Origin: Microbispora hainanensis
GTDB lineage: Bacteria; Actinomycetota; Actinomycetes; Streptosporangiales; Streptosporangiaceae
Direction of reading: 5' to 3'
Length of the DNA stretch: 64,000 bases
NCBI RefSeq assembly: GCF_036186745.1
Contig: NZ_CP108086.1
Span: forward strand, 7,750,001 to 7,814,000
The position numbers were made by a program, and so were the translations under genes. This document shows, one piece after another, positions 1 to 10,124 of the stretch. Below the pieces are notes generated by a model. That model worked only from the letters and a program-made list of their open reading frames with translations. It had not been told where the DNA came from and searched no databases. How positions within the stretch are numbered: the stretch's first letter is position 1; each line of letters opens with the position of its first letter.

Positions 1-3000
1 CGAACGCGCGGGCCAGGCCGAGCAGCCCCGCCGCCTCCGCGCGTGCCGCCGCGTCGGCCGGTCCCCCCTCCATGCCGTCGAACGGCACCGCGCCCGAGGT
101 GACCACCGTCAGCGTCCCCCGCCCGGGACGCTCCCCCGCGATGAGGGCCTTCATCAGCCGGAACAGGCCGAGCATGACGGGATGCCCGGAGGCGTCGCCG
201 GGACGCGTACCAGCCAGGTAGTAGACCCGGTCGTATGGCGGGTCGAGCCGCGCCGGATCGAGTTCGGCCAGCGGGAGTGCCCGGGTGTGGCCACCGTTGT
301 GGAGCGCGAGCAGCGCGCGGGCGAGCGCGGCCGACTCCTCCGTGTGGACGACCAGCACCCGCCGCCCGCCGTCGGCGTCCGCACCGGCAGGGACGCGCTC
401 CCGCGGCCCGGCCTCCCGCCATTGCGGCACGTACAGCATGCCGTCCAGGGCATCCGGCACCGGTCGTACGACGAGACCGGACAGCCGCACCAGGACGCGT
501 CCGTCGCGATCGGCCACCTCGATCGTGAAGTGGTGCTCGCCGTCCCGGGTGACGTGCGCGTACGCGGGGCCGGTGAGCGGCGCGAGGACGTCGACCAGGT
601 CGGCGGAGAACGGCACGGCGGGGCCGGTCGCGCCGTCGGCGACGAGGGCGGCCGCCGTCTGCAGCGCGCCGTCGAGCAGCGCCGGGTGCACGGTGAAGCG
701 GTCCTCGCCCGGCCGGGACCCGACCGGCGTGCCGTCCGGGGCGTTGGTGAGCGTGCCCAGCGCCTCCTCCGGGCCCAGGAGGACCTCGGTGAGGGTGCGG
801 AAGGCCGGGCCGTACTCGATTCCCGCCGCGGTGAAGGTCCTGTACAGCTCGTCCGCGGTCCGCCGCTCACGGCAGCGGGCCCGGATGGCGGCCAGGTCCA
901 GGGTGTCGACCTGGCCGTGCGCCGGGGACACCCGGCCGGTGACGTACGGGGTGGCCGGGTCGCCGGCCGTCAGCGCGAACGTGCCGTCGGCGGCCAGCTC
1001 GACATGGACGGGCCCGTGGTCCGCTCCGAGCGGACGCAGCCAGCGCACCGACGACAGCGTGAACGGTGGCGTGGAGCCCCTCCGCGTGGCGGCGCCGGCC
1101 ACGGCCTCCACTGCCGCGGCGGCGGGCAGGATCGGCTCGCCGTTCACCTGGTGGTCGCGCAGGAGCCAGGGTACGGCGAGCCCGAACGCGTCCTCCCGTG
1201 CCCGCCCTTCCGGCATGGCCTGCGCGGTCCGCGGGGTGGGCCGGTCGGAGCGGGGGCCGCCGATCCAGTGCCGGTCGCGGGCGAACGGGTAGGCCGGCAG
1301 CGGCACACGGCGGGGCCGCCTGCCGCGGTGACGGTGCGCCCAGTCGACGGCCTCCCCCCTTACGTAGGCCGCGGCCAGCCGCTCCGCCTCGCCCGCTGCC
1401 TTGTCCGCCGTTTCGTCTGCCGGTGCCCCTGCCGCTTCCCCGGCGGGCTCGGCGCCGACCGGCGTGGCGATCAGGAAGGAGCCCGGCGCCCGGCCCGTAC
1501 GCAGCAGGGCGCGCAGCCGCTCCTCCAGCTCGGGCAGGTCGCGAGCGACGACGGCGGCCCGTACGGGAAGGTGACGGCGGCCCACGGCGAGCGTGTACGC
1601 GACGTCCTCCAGCGTGCACGACGCGGGCAGCGCGGCGACCGCGCCGGCCAGGTCGGCCAGCCGGCGGCGCAGCGCCTCGTCGGTCCGTGCGGAGACGGGC
1701 ACGACGTGAGCCTCGTCCGAGGAGTGACCGTCACGTGGCACCGGCCGTGGCGGCTCGGCGACCACGATGTGACAGTTCGTGCCGCTGAAACCGAAACTGC
1801 TCACCGTCGCGACCCGGCCGCCGGACGGGCCCGGCCGCCAGTCGGTCAGCTCCCGTACGACGTAGAACGGGCTGCCGTCGAAGTCGATGTGGGGATTGGG
1901 CCCGTCGAAGTGGACGGCGGGCGGCAGCTTGCCGTGCCGCATCGCCAGGAGCACCTTGATGAGCCCGGCCACCCCGGCCGCCATCGTCGTGTGGCCGACG
2001 TTGGCCTTGACCGAGCCGATCCCGCAGAAGCCCACCCGGTCGGTGCATGTCCTGAACGCCTGGCTGAGCGCCTTCACCTCGATCGGGTCGCCGAGCGGGG
2101 TGCCGGTGCCGTGCGCCTCGACGTACCCGATGTCGTCGGGGCGGACCCCGGCTCTGCGGTGCACGGCGGTGAGCAGGTCGGTCTGCGACGTGGCGCTGGG
2201 CGCGGTGATGCCGTTGGTCCTGCCGTCGCCGTTCACGCCGGTCGCCCGGATGACGCCGTGGATGTGGTCGCCGTCGGACAGCGCGCGGTCGAGCCGCTTG
2301 AGGACGACCACGCCGATGCCCTCGCCGAGCACCGTGCCGTCCGCCGAGGCGGCGAACGGGGCGCACCGGCCGGTCGGCGACAACATGCCCACCTGGCTGC
2401 AGCGCACCTGGAGCTGCGGGGTCAGCATCAGCGCGACGCCGCCGGCGATCGCCGTCTCGCACTGCCCGGTGCGGATGCTCTCACAGGCCAGATGGATCGC
2501 GACCAGGGAGGAGGAGCACGCGGTGTCCACCGCCATCGTGGGCCCGGTCAGGTCGAGCAGGTACGAGACGCGGGCCGCGAGGATGGAGGGCGAGGTGCCG
2601 AGGAAGCCGTACCCGCTGTCGAGCACGCCCTCCTCCTGGAGCAGCCGCGCGTAGTCGCCCGCGCCCGAGCCCACGAAAACCCCGCAGCGCGGCGGCCGGC
2701 CCGAGCCGGGAGCGGCGTAGCCGGCGTCTTCCAAGGCCTTCCACGCCTCCTCCAGGAACAGCCGCTGCTGCGGGTCCATCACCTCCGCCTCCAGCGGCGA
2801 TACGCCGAAGAAACCCGCGTCGAACGCGTCGACGTCGTCGAGCATGGCCGCCCAGCGGCTGCACGACTTGCCGGGGACCGTGCGGTCGGGGTCGTAGCAC
2901 GCGTCGGCGTCCCACCGGTCGCGGGGGATCTCCGTCACGGCGCAGCGTCCGGCCGCCAGGCCGGCCCAGAAGGCGTCCAGGTCGGGCGCGCCGGGGAAGC

Positions 3001-6000
3001 GTCCCGACATGCCGATGACCGCGATGTCGTCCCCGCGCAGCCCGCCGTCCGGGACCGCCCCGCCGGACTCGGCGCGCTCCGTTGCCGCACCGGCGGTAGG
3101 CGGCGCACCGCCGTCGCACGCATCCACGGTCGTCTGGTCGCCCGGAGGCACGTCGTCGTCCGGTTCCCTGACGGCCGCGCCGTCCCTTGGCCGCGAAGGC
3201 TCCTCCGCACCGTCGGCCTCCGCCCACGCGCCGTTCTCCGGGGCCTGCGGGGAGGGCTCGGGTGTGGGACAGGTGGCGACCGGACCCGCGGCGCACAGTT
3301 CGTGGACGAAGTCCGCGAGCCGCTCGACGGTCGGGTGGTCGTAGACGGCGACCGAGTCGAGTTCGACGCCGAAGCGCTCGCCGAGCTCCTGGCGCACCAG
3401 CTCCGCCGTGATCGAGTCCACGCCCATGTCGCTGAACGGAGTCCGCGGGTCGATCTCCTGCCTGGAGACGTAGAGCTGCTCGCACAGCGCGTCCTCGATG
3501 GCCCGGACGATTTCCTCACGCGGCACGTGCGCCGTCTGCTCGGACGGCGCCTCAAACACTGTCTGCTCGGGCGCTGCCTCCTCATGCGGCGTCTCTTCGG
3601 GCGGCGTCTCTTCGGGAGGCGTCGCCTCGGGGAGCGTCGCGTGGACGGCGAGCGGGCGCGACCCGCCGGCCGCCACCGCTCGCCGGGCCGGGCCGTCCTC
3701 GGAGGCATCGGCGGCGTCCGCGGCATGGGCATCGGCCGCGACAGCGAGGGACACGAGCGCCTTCGGCGCTTCGGTTCCGCCGCGCCGCCAGTCACCGAGC
3801 CAGCAGCGCTCCTCGGCGAAGGGGTATCCCGGCAGCATGGGCACCCGCCGGGCGGGGCGGGGGTGGCACGCGGCCCAGGGCACGTCCGCGCCGCCTGCCC
3901 AGGCAGCGGCCACCTCCGCCAGCCTTCCGGCCCGGAAGAGCCGTACGGGGTCGGAGCCCGCGTGGACGCCGTCATCGCCGACCGCACCGGTCGCCGGCTC
4001 GATGGCCGATCCCGCCGCGGCTCCGGTCTCCGCCGACGTCCACGACCGGACGCCGTCTCCGGGCTCGCCGTCAGCGAAACGGGACAGCGCCGTACGGATG
4101 TCCTCAAGGTCGTCCGCCAGCACGGCCAGCCGTACGGGCATGGGAGTCCGGCCGACCTGGCTCGTGTACGCGAGGTCGGCGAGCTCGGGCAGCGGTTCCC
4201 CGTCGTCGCCGGGACGCAGGAAGGAGAGGTAGGCGCGGGCGTACTCCCCCAGCGCGTCCCGTGTGCGGGCGGACAGGACGAACAGGTGCGGCCCCCTGCG
4301 GCGGGTGCGGCGCGGCGGCCGGGGCGCCTCCTCCAGGATGACGTGGGCGTTCGAACCTCCCGCGCCGAAGGCGCTCACGCCCGCCCGGCGGGGCCCGCCG
4401 CCCTCCGGCTCGGGCCACCGCTCCAGCCGCTGCTGCACGCGGAAGGGCGAGTTCGCGACGTCGATGTGCGGGTTCGGCTCGGCGGCGTGCAGCGAGGGCG
4501 CCAGAGCCGAGTGGCGCAGCTGGAGCAGCGCCTTGGTGACGCCCGCGATGCCGGCCGCGCTCTCCAGGTGACCGATGTTCGACTTGACCGATCCGACGGA
4601 GCGGACGCCCGGCGCGAGCCCCACGCCGGCGAACGCCTGCCGCAGGCCCTCGATCTCGATGGGGTCGCCGAGCGAGGTGCCGGTGCCGTGCGCCTCGACG
4701 TACCCCACGGTGCGGGGGTCGATCCCGGCCCGCCTGACGGCCTCGCCGATCACCCTCGCCTGCGCGGCCGGGCTGGGGACCGTAAAGCCGCTGGTCCGGC
4801 CGCTGTGGTTGACCGCGCAGGCGCGGATGACCCCGTAGACGTGATCGCCGTCGGCGAGGGCCCGGTCGAGCGGCTTGAGCAGCACGGCCCCCGCGCCCTC
4901 GCCCGGCACGTAGCCGGTGCCGTCCCGGCCGAACGCGCGGCAGCGCCCGTCGTCGGACAGGAACTGGCCCTGCGCGAGCTGGAGGTATTTCTGCGGGTGG
5001 ACGCTCAGGTTGACCCCGCCCGCGAGCGCCAGGTCGCACTCGCCCCGGCGGATGCTCTCGACCGCCAGGTGCAGCGCGGTGAGCGAGGACGAACAGGCCG
5101 TGTCGAGGGCGATGCTCGGGCCGTGCAGGTCGAAGGTGTAGGACACGCGGTTGGCGATGGCCGAGTGCACCGCCATAGGGCGTACGCCGTCGTCCGCGGA
5201 GTCGAGGAGCTGGTAGTGATTCCACATCACGCCGACGAACACCCCGACCGGCAGGCCGGAGAGCGCGACGGGCGGATAGCCCGCGTCCTCCAGGGCGTGC
5301 CAGCCGACCATCAGGAACAGCCGCTCCTGGGGGTCCATCCGCTCGGCGTCGCGCCGTGAGATGCCGAAGAACGCGTGGTCGAAGCGGTCGACACCGTCGA
5401 CGAAACCACCCCAGCGCCCGTACGTCCGGCCCGCCGTGCCCCGCCGCGCGTCGAAGATCTCCTCGTGGTCCCAGCGCTCGACCGGCACCTCCGTGACGCA
5501 GTCGCGCCCGCCCGCGAGGTTGCGCCAGAAGGCGCGCAGGTCCCGCGCCTGCGGATAGCGGCCGGCCATGCCGATGACGGCGATCGGGGCCGGTTCGTCC
5601 CGCCCGGCGGCGCCCGCCCGGCCACCCACCGTGCCAGTGGCGGGGGCTCCCCGCCCTCGTGCGGCGCCGGTCCGCGCGCCACCCGGCATGGCCGTGCCGT
5701 GCTCTGCGGGCTCTCCGGACTCCCCACGCTCGCCGGGCTCTCCGCACTCCCGGGGTGCGACGGCCGGGACGGTCCTGCCGACGACCGCGGGGTCGCCGTA
5801 GGCGGCGACGATCGTCACCTCGTCGTACGCCCCCGCCTCCTCCAGCGTGCGCAGCCCCACCTCGGTGGGCATCGGGGCCAACCCCGACGACGCGCGGGCC
5901 CGCTCCAGCGCCTCGGGCGCGACGCGCATGCCTCCTTCGGCCCAATAGGGCCAGCCGATCGCGAGCGTGCGCCCGGACCGGTCGGGCCGCTCGGCCCGCA

Positions 6001-8431
6001 CCCGGGCGAAGTGCTCGACGAAGGCGTTGCCGTACGCGTAGTCGCACTGGCCGGGGTTCGGCAGGGTCGCCGACAGCGAGGAGAACAGCACGAACATGTC
6101 CAGGTCGTCGTCCGCCGTCGCCCGGTCGAGGTTGACCGCGCCGTCGATCTTGGTCCGCAGGACCTCCGCCGACGCCGCCGGGTCCTTGGCGAAGAAGACG
6201 GCGTCGCGGACCAGCCCGGCGCAGTGGAAGACACCGTCGACACGGCCGTACAGCGCGCGCACCTTGTCCAGGGCTGCCATGGTCTGCGAGGCGTCGGTGA
6301 TGTCGGCCCGGAGATGGACGACCTCCGCGCCCGCCTCCTCCCAGGCCGCCATCCGGGTGGCCGTGCCGGCCCGCAACGGCCCCCGGCCGAGCAGCGCCAG
6401 CCGGGCGCGCCAGCGCCGGGCGAGGTGACCGGCCAGCAGGGCGCCGATTCCGCCCGTGCCGCCCGCCAGCACGTAGACCCCGCCCTCGCGGAACCGCAGG
6501 GGCTCGCCTCCCGGCCGGGCCCGCGTGTATCCGCGGACGAACCGCTCGCCGTCGCGATACAGCACCTCCCCGTGGGCGTCCGCCACCACTGCGCCGGCGT
6601 CCGCCCCGGCCGCGGCCTCGGTGACGATCGCGGCGGCGAGGGCCTCGACGTCGCCCTCGTCGGCGTCCACCTCCACCCGGCGGCAGCGCAGCGCCGGGAC
6701 CTCGGCCGACAGGGTGCGGGCCAGCGCCCCGACCGCCGCGTCCCCGGGGCGCGCCGCCCCGTCTGGGGCTGCGTGGACGTACAGCACGTCGACCGGCTCG
6801 GCGATGCGGTGGTCGGCGAGCGCCGCGGCCAGTGCCCAGACTGCGTGGTAGGGCCCGTCCCGATCCGCCGTCTCCGCACCGGCGAGATGCGCGGTGCCGC
6901 CGGGATCGCCGACGACGACATAGGTCCTCGGCGCGGCGGCGGTCCTGGACAGCTCGCCGAGCAGCAGGCGTGCCTGGTCCCGATCGCCGGGACGCATCTC
7001 GCAGGTGTCGCGGTCGATCACGGCGAACGCCTCGCCCGCCGTCACGTGCACGACCCGTCGGCCCGTGCCGGCGATCCCGTCGCGCAGCGCGTCGGCCAGG
7101 ACCGCGGTCCCGCCGACAAGGACGAGGTCGCCGGGCTCGGCAGGCTCGCCGGGGCCACCAGCATCACCGGGGGCACGGAAGTCATCGCGCTCGCCGGTCG
7201 GCGCGGCCGGGCGTGCCGCCCACACCGGAGCCAGGCACGTCATCCCGGTTTCGCCGGACGCGGCGGCCGGGCGTCCGGCCGTTTCCGCGACGCCGTCCTC
7301 TCCGCCGGAGCGCGCCACGGGTCCGTACGTGTCCACCAGGTGGCGGGCCAGGCTGTCGATGTCGCTGAACTCGAACAGCAGGGTGGGGTAGAGCCTGCTG
7401 CCGACGACCTCCTCCAGATCGCGGCTGATGCGCAGCATCGCGACCGAGTCGAGCCCGAGCTCGTAGAACCCGGCATCGGTCCGGACCTCCGCGGACTCCA
7501 CGCCGAGCAAGCCGGCGATCAGCTCCCGCAGGCGCCCCGCCATCTCACCGGCCGGGTCGCCCGTCTCGCCGGACTGAACGGCCTGAACGGGCTCGCCGTC
7601 CACCAGCTTCGTGATCAGCTCGGGATGACGGATCCGCTTGCAGGTGAGCTTGCGGAACTCGGCGACGAGCAGGCCCTCCTCGTCGTACAGGAAGCAGTCG
7701 TTGTGGACCACGTCGCCCGAGGTCGCGAACTCCTCGGGCGACGGCACGTGGACGTGACACCGGCCGCGCAGCGGCCGGTGAGCGCGGAAGCGCTCGATGA
7801 AGACGGGAATGAACGGGTCGCCCGGCGACGGCCGCTGGCCGTAGGCCACGATGGAGGCCGCGTCGAGTACCGCCGGGTGCAGGTGGAAGCCCTTCCCGTG
7901 GCCGGGTCCCGCGCTCTCCAGGTCCAGCTCGGCCAGCAGTTCGCCGTCCCCCTGGAACAGCGGGCCCCGGCAGCGCATGGGGGCGCCGTGCTCGATCCGC
8001 TCGCCGCGGGCCTGTGCGTACAGCTCGGCGATGTCGCGGCGGGTCGTGGCCCTCGCCCTGACGGCGGCGAGATCGAGCCGCCCGGGCTCGGGCCCGCCGG
8101 CGAAGCGGAGCTCGGCCGAGAAGTTCCGCCGCCAGGACGAGTCGTCGCCGCCCGCCTGGCGGCTCTCCCCGGTCACCTGGCGCACGCCGTCCTCCTCGGG
8201 GCCGACGAGCACGCGGATCTCCCGGTCGAGGCCGTCGGCCGTGGCGACCGCCTCGGTGAACAGCACGTTGTGCAGCTCCGCGCGCCGGTGGTCGAACCCC
8301 TTGGCGATGAGGATGCGGTAGACGATGTCGAGGAAGGTCACTCCCGGCATCACCGACACACCGTGCACCCGGTGGTTCTGCATGATGAAGTCGGCGTGCC
8401 GCAGCGACAGGCGACACTCGATCTCGGGCAT
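1..8431 (-). CDS. trans-AT PKS, DH-ACP-KR-KS-ACP-KS-DH-KR (partial, LnmJ-like)
   Basis: This is an AT-less modular polyketide synthase. It starts at ATG 8431 behind a GAGGAG ribosome site, and its 3' end lies beyond position 1. Visible order: DH (residues ~5-270, HRVHG motif at His20), ACP (Ser329 in LGLDS), KR (~400-860, GGTGGIG and catalytic Tyr798 in YAYGN), KS (Cys1113 in DTACSSS, intact HGTGT and KSNIGH), ACP (Ser1673 in GVDS), KS (Cys1972, intact HGTGT and KANVGH), DH (His2427, HQVNG), then the start of a KR running off the window. There are no AT domains, so malonyl units must come in trans from the separate AT proteins. The N-terminal DH-ACP-KR completes a module whose KS is the last domain of the protein at 21918-28805. 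The ACP-before-KR order is as I recall for leinamycin synthase. It has its own promoter in the 81-nt gap after the adenylation gene. Confidence 0.95.
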   Translation of the reverse strand, partial: MPEIECRLSLRHADFIMQNHRVHGVSVMPGVTFLDIVYRILIAKGFDHRRAELHNVLFTEAVATADGLDREIRVLVGPEEDGVRQVTGESRQAGGDDSSWRRNFSAELRFAGGPEPGRLDLAAVRARATTRRDIAELYAQARGERIEHGAPMRCRGPLFQGDGELLAELDLESAGPGHGKGFHLHPAVLDAASIVAYGQRPSPGDPFIPVFIERFRAHRPLRGRCHVHVPSPEEFATSGDVVHNDCFLYDEEGLLVAEFRKLTCKRIRHPELITKLVDGEPVQAVQSGETGDPAGEMAGRLRELIAGLLGVESAEVRTDAGFYELGLDSVAMLRISRDLEEVVGSRLYPTLLFEFSDIDSLARHLVDTYGPVARSGGEDGVAETAGRPAAASGETGMTCLAPVWAARPAAPTGERDDFRAPGDAGGPGEPAEPGDLVLVGGTAVLADALRDGIAGTGRRVVHVTAGEAFAVIDRDTCEMRPGDRDQARLLLGELSRTAAAPRTYVVVGDPGGTAHLAGAETADRDGPYHAVWALAAALADHRIAEPVDVLYVHAAPDGAARPGDAAVGALARTLSAEVPALRCRRVEVDADEGDVEALAAAIVTEAAAGADAGAVVADAHGEVLYRDGERFVRGYTRARPGGEPLRFREGGVYVLAGGTGGIGALLAGHLARRWRARLALLGRGPLRAGTATRMAAWEEAGAEVVHLRADITDASQTMAALDKVRALYGRVDGVFHCAGLVRDAVFFAKDPAASAEVLRTKIDGAVNLDRATADDDLDMFVLFSSLSATLPNPGQCDYAYGNAFVEHFARVRAERPDRSGRTLAIGWPYWAEGGMRVAPEALERARASSGLAPMPTEVGLRTLEEAGAYDEVTIVAAYGDPAVVGRTVPAVAPRECGEPGERGESGEPAEHGTAMPGGARTGAARGRGAPATGTVGGRAGAAGRDEPAPIAVIGMAGRYPQARDLRAFWRNLAGGRDCVTEVPVERWDHEEIFDARRGTAGRTYGRWGGFVDGVDRFDHAFFGISRRDAERMDPQERLFLMVGWHALEDAGYPPVALSGLPVGVFVGVMWNHYQLLDSADDGVRPMAVHSAIANRVSYTFDLHGPSIALDTACSSSLTALHLAVESIRRGECDLALAGGVNLSVHPQKYLQLAQGQFLSDDGRCRAFGRDGTGYVPGEGAGAVLLKPLDRALADGDHVYGVIRACAVNHSGRTSGFTVPSPAAQARVIGEAVRRAGIDPRTVGYVEAHGTGTSLGDPIEIEGLRQAFAGVGLAPGVRSVGSVKSNIGHLESAAGIAGVTKALLQLRHSALAPSLHAAEPNPHIDVANSPFRVQQRLERWPEPEGGGPRRAGVSAFGAGGSNAHVILEEAPRPPRRTRRRGPHLFVLSARTRDALGEYARAYLSFLRPGDDGEPLPELADLAYTSQVGRTPMPVRLAVLADDLEDIRTALSRFADGEPGDGVRSWTSAETGAAAGSAIEPATGAVGDDGVHAGSDPVRLFRAGRLAEVAAAWAGGADVPWAACHPRPARRVPMLPGYPFAEERCWLGDWRRGGTEAPKALVSLAVAADAHAADAADASEDGPARRAVAAGGSRPLAVHATLPEATPPEETPPEETPHEEAAPEQTVFEAPSEQTAHVPREEIVRAIEDALCEQLYVSRQEIDPRTPFSDMGVDSITAELVRQELGERFGVELDSVAVYDHPTVERLADFVHELCAAGPVATCPTPEPSPQAPENGAWAEADGAEEPSRPRDGAAVREPDDDVPPGDQTTVDACDGGAPPTAGAATERAESGGAVPDGGLRGDDIAVIGMSGRFPGAPDLDAFWAGLAAGRCAVTEIPRDRWDADACYDPDRTVPGKSCSRWAAMLDDVDAFDAGFFGVSPLEAEVMDPQQRLFLEEAWKALEDAGYAAPGSGRPPRCGVFVGSGAGDYARLLQEEGVLDSGYGFLGTSPSILAARVSYLLDLTGPTMAVDTACSSSLVAIHLACESIRTGQCETAIAGGVALMLTPQLQVRCSQVGMLSPTGRCAPFAASADGTVLGEGIGVVVLKRLDRALSDGDHIHGVIRATGVNGDGRTNGITAPSATSQTDLLTAVHRRAGVRPDDIGYVEAHGTGTPLGDPIEVKALSQAFRTCTDRVGFCGIGSVKANVGHTTMAAGVAGLIKVLLAMRHGKLPPAVHFDGPNPHIDFDGSPFYVVRELTDWRPGPSGGRVATVSSFGFSGTNCHIVVAEPPRPVPRDGHSSDEAHVVPVSARTDEALRRRLADLAGAVAALPASCTLEDVAYTLAVGRRHLPVRAAVVARDLPELEERLRALLRTGRAPGSFLIATPVGAEPAGEAAGAPADETADKAAGEAERLAAAYVRGEAVDWAHRHRGRRPRRVPLPAYPFARDRHWIGGPRSDRPTPRTAQAMPEGRAREDAFGLAVPWLLRDHQVNGEPILPAAAAVEAVAGAATRRGSTPPFTLSSVRWLRPLGADHGPVHVELAADGTFALTAGDPATPYVTGRVSPAHGQVDTLDLAAIRARCRERRTADELYRTFTAAGIEYGPAFRTLTEVLLGPEEALGTLTNAPDGTPVGSRPGEDRFTVHPALLDGALQTAAALVADGATGPAVPFSADLVDVLAPLTGPAYAHVTRDGEHHFTIEVADRDGRVLVRLSGLVVRPVPDALDGMLYVPQWREAGPRERVPAGADADGGRRVLVVHTEESAALARALLALHNGGHTRALPLAELDPARLDPPYDRVYYLAGTRPGDASGHPVMLGLFRLMKALIAGERPGRGTLTVVTSGAVPFDGMEGGPADAAARAEAAGLLGLARAF

Positions 8432-8481
8432 CGAAGCGTTCCTCTCCTCGGTGTGCTCAGAGCGCGCGTGACGTCGCGGGG

Positions 8482-8524
8482 ATGGTAAGAACGGGTCCGG
8501 CGGCGGCTCAGCTCAAGATTGAGC
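8482..8524 (-). promoter_or_regulatory. cluster-regulon promoter before the PKS at 8431
   Basis: The palindrome GCTCA-AGAT-TGAGC lies at 8511-8524 and overlaps the stop codon of the upstream adenylation gene. A TACCAT hexamer on the minus strand at 8487-8482 starts 24 nt from the palindrome edge. A transcript would begin near 8475 and give a leader of about 44 nt. The same palindrome-to--10 geometry recurs across the cluster. Confidence 0.7.
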
Positions 8525-10072
8525 GCCCAGGCGGCGCAGAGCCCGCTCGCGCAGCGCCACCCGGTCGGCCTTGCCGTTGCGGCTCAGCGGCATCTCGTCC
8601 AGCGGCCACAGGTGCCGCGGCAGCATGTACGGCGGCAGCCGGTCGGCCAGCCGCGCGGCGAGCGCGGCCGTGTCGGCGCCTCCACCGGCCACGAACGCGA
8701 CCAGGACCTTCCCGGTCTCGTCGTCCAGCGCGAACACCAGCGGCTCGCAGCCGGGCGCGGCCTCGCGCAGCGCGTGCTCGACCTCCGCCAGCTCGACCCG
8801 GTAGCCGTGGATCTTCACCTGGGAGTCGTCCCGGCCCAGGTGCACCAGCCCCGCCTTGTCGTCGAGCCGGACCCGGTCGCCGGTGCGATACCACGTCCTG
8901 CCGTCGGCCTGGTGGAACCGGCCCGCGTCGTTGGCCGGGTCGAGGTAGCCGCGGAACATCTGCGGGCCGGTCATGCACAGCTCGCCGGTCCGCTGGCCGG
9001 GCTCGGCGTCCTGGCCGAGCATCAGGAAGTCCATGCCGTCGTTGGGGTAGCCGATCGGCACGGTCTCGCCCTCCCAGTCGAGCGGCTCGCCCGCGGGCCA
9101 GCGGTAGGCCGTGCAGGCGATCGTCAGCTCGGTCGGGCCGTAGATGTTGTCGAGGGCGGCGTCCGGGGCGGCCGCCCGCATCGCCCGTGCGGTCTCGACC
9201 GGCAGCGGCTCTCCGCAGAAGACCGCGTAGCGCAGCCCGGCGAGCGACCCGGGCGCGAGCGCGTCCCTGGCCCGCACCGCGTTGACCAGGCTGGGGGTGG
9301 CATGCCAGACGGTCAGGCCGTACGACCGGACGTACCGGGCCGGGTCGAGGGCCTGCAGCCGGGTCAGGGCGCACAAGCAGGCCCCGCTGCCCCAGGCCAT
9401 GAAGATGTCGAACATCGCCAGGTCGAAGGTGAGGTCGTACACCTGACTGAAGCGGTCGCCGGGGCCGACGTCGTAGCGCGGCAGCGACGCCCGCAGGAAC
9501 GCGCTCACGTTGCGGTGCGCGATCGGCACCCCCTTGGGCCGCCCTGTGGACCCCGAGGTGAACAGCACGTACGCGACGTCCTGCGGCGTGCGGCCCGACG
9601 GCGGCCGGAAGGAGTCCGCGTCGTCGTCGCCGGGCACCCGCACGGGCACTCCGGCCGGCGCTCCGGTGTCGGCGTCAACGGCGTCGGAGGCCAGGACGAC
9701 GCGGACGCCGGCCGCCTCGGCCACGCGCGCCGCCTGCGCGGCCCCACCGGCGTCCACGACCAGGGAGTCCACGCCGGCGGCGCGGGCGATCTCCGCGTTG
9801 CGCTCGGCCGGCGCCTCCAAGCCGAGCGGCACGGCCGCGGCTCCGGCGTACAGGGCGGCCAGCAGGCCGATGTACGCCTCGACGCTCTTGTTCGCGAGCA
9901 GCCCCACGCGGCGCGGCGCCCGCCCGCCCTCGGTCAGCGCGGCGGCCCAGGCGCGGGCCCGCCGGTCCACCTCCGCGTACGAGAGGGTCACGGCGTGCAC
10001 CCGCAGAGCCGGGCCGCCGGGATCGCGGGCCAGCCCGTCGAGGAACCATTCGTCCAGCAGCCGCTCCGTCAT
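8513..10072 (-). CDS. stand-alone adenylation enzyme (LnmQ-like, D-Ala or small amino acid)
   Basis: A 519-aa free-standing AMP-forming adenylation enzyme. It would activate an amino acid and load it on a separate carrier protein to start the assembly line. Seen: TSGSTGRPKG phosphate loop, FDLAMFD substrate-pocket stretch, YGPTE, YRTGDR, GYRVEL and the C-terminal NGKAD lysine motif. The FCGEPLP segment carries a Cys at the place where D-alanine-activating DltA proteins have the Cys associated with D-Ala preference. That, and its pairing with a discrete carrier, recalls LnmQ/LnmP of leinamycin, which use D-alanine (from memory). Prolyl-type ligases also share this architecture, so the substrate is not proven. 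ATG 10072 follows AGGAGG at 5 nt. It lies 52 nt after the carrier gene and probably shares its transcript. Confidence 0.9.
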   Translation of the reverse strand: MTERLLDEWFLDGLARDPGGPALRVHAVTLSYAEVDRRARAWAAALTEGGRAPRRVGLLANKSVEAYIGLLAALYAGAAAVPLGLEAPAERNAEIARAAGVDSLVVDAGGAAQAARVAEAAGVRVVLASDAVDADTGAPAGVPVRVPGDDDADSFRPPSGRTPQDVAYVLFTSGSTGRPKGVPIAHRNVSAFLRASLPRYDVGPGDRFSQVYDLTFDLAMFDIFMAWGSGACLCALTRLQALDPARYVRSYGLTVWHATPSLVNAVRARDALAPGSLAGLRYAVFCGEPLPVETARAMRAAAPDAALDNIYGPTELTIACTAYRWPAGEPLDWEGETVPIGYPNDGMDFLMLGQDAEPGQRTGELCMTGPQMFRGYLDPANDAGRFHQADGRTWYRTGDRVRLDDKAGLVHLGRDDSQVKIHGYRVELAEVEHALREAAPGCEPLVFALDDETGKVLVAFVAGGGADTAALAARLADRLPPYMLPRHLWPLDEMPLSRNGKADRVALRERALRRLGAQS

Positions 10073-10124
10073 CAGTCCTCCTGAAGCTCGAACCGCACCG
10101 CAACCGGCGGCCCCGCGACCGGAG

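Noticed and set aside
182-8488. Two very long plus-strand open frames (182-5359 and 5375-8488)
   Set aside because: They are antisense shadows of the PKS gene. The minus-strand reading gives uninterrupted KS, ACP, KR and DH motifs, while the plus reading is Arg/Gly/Val-rich with no domain.
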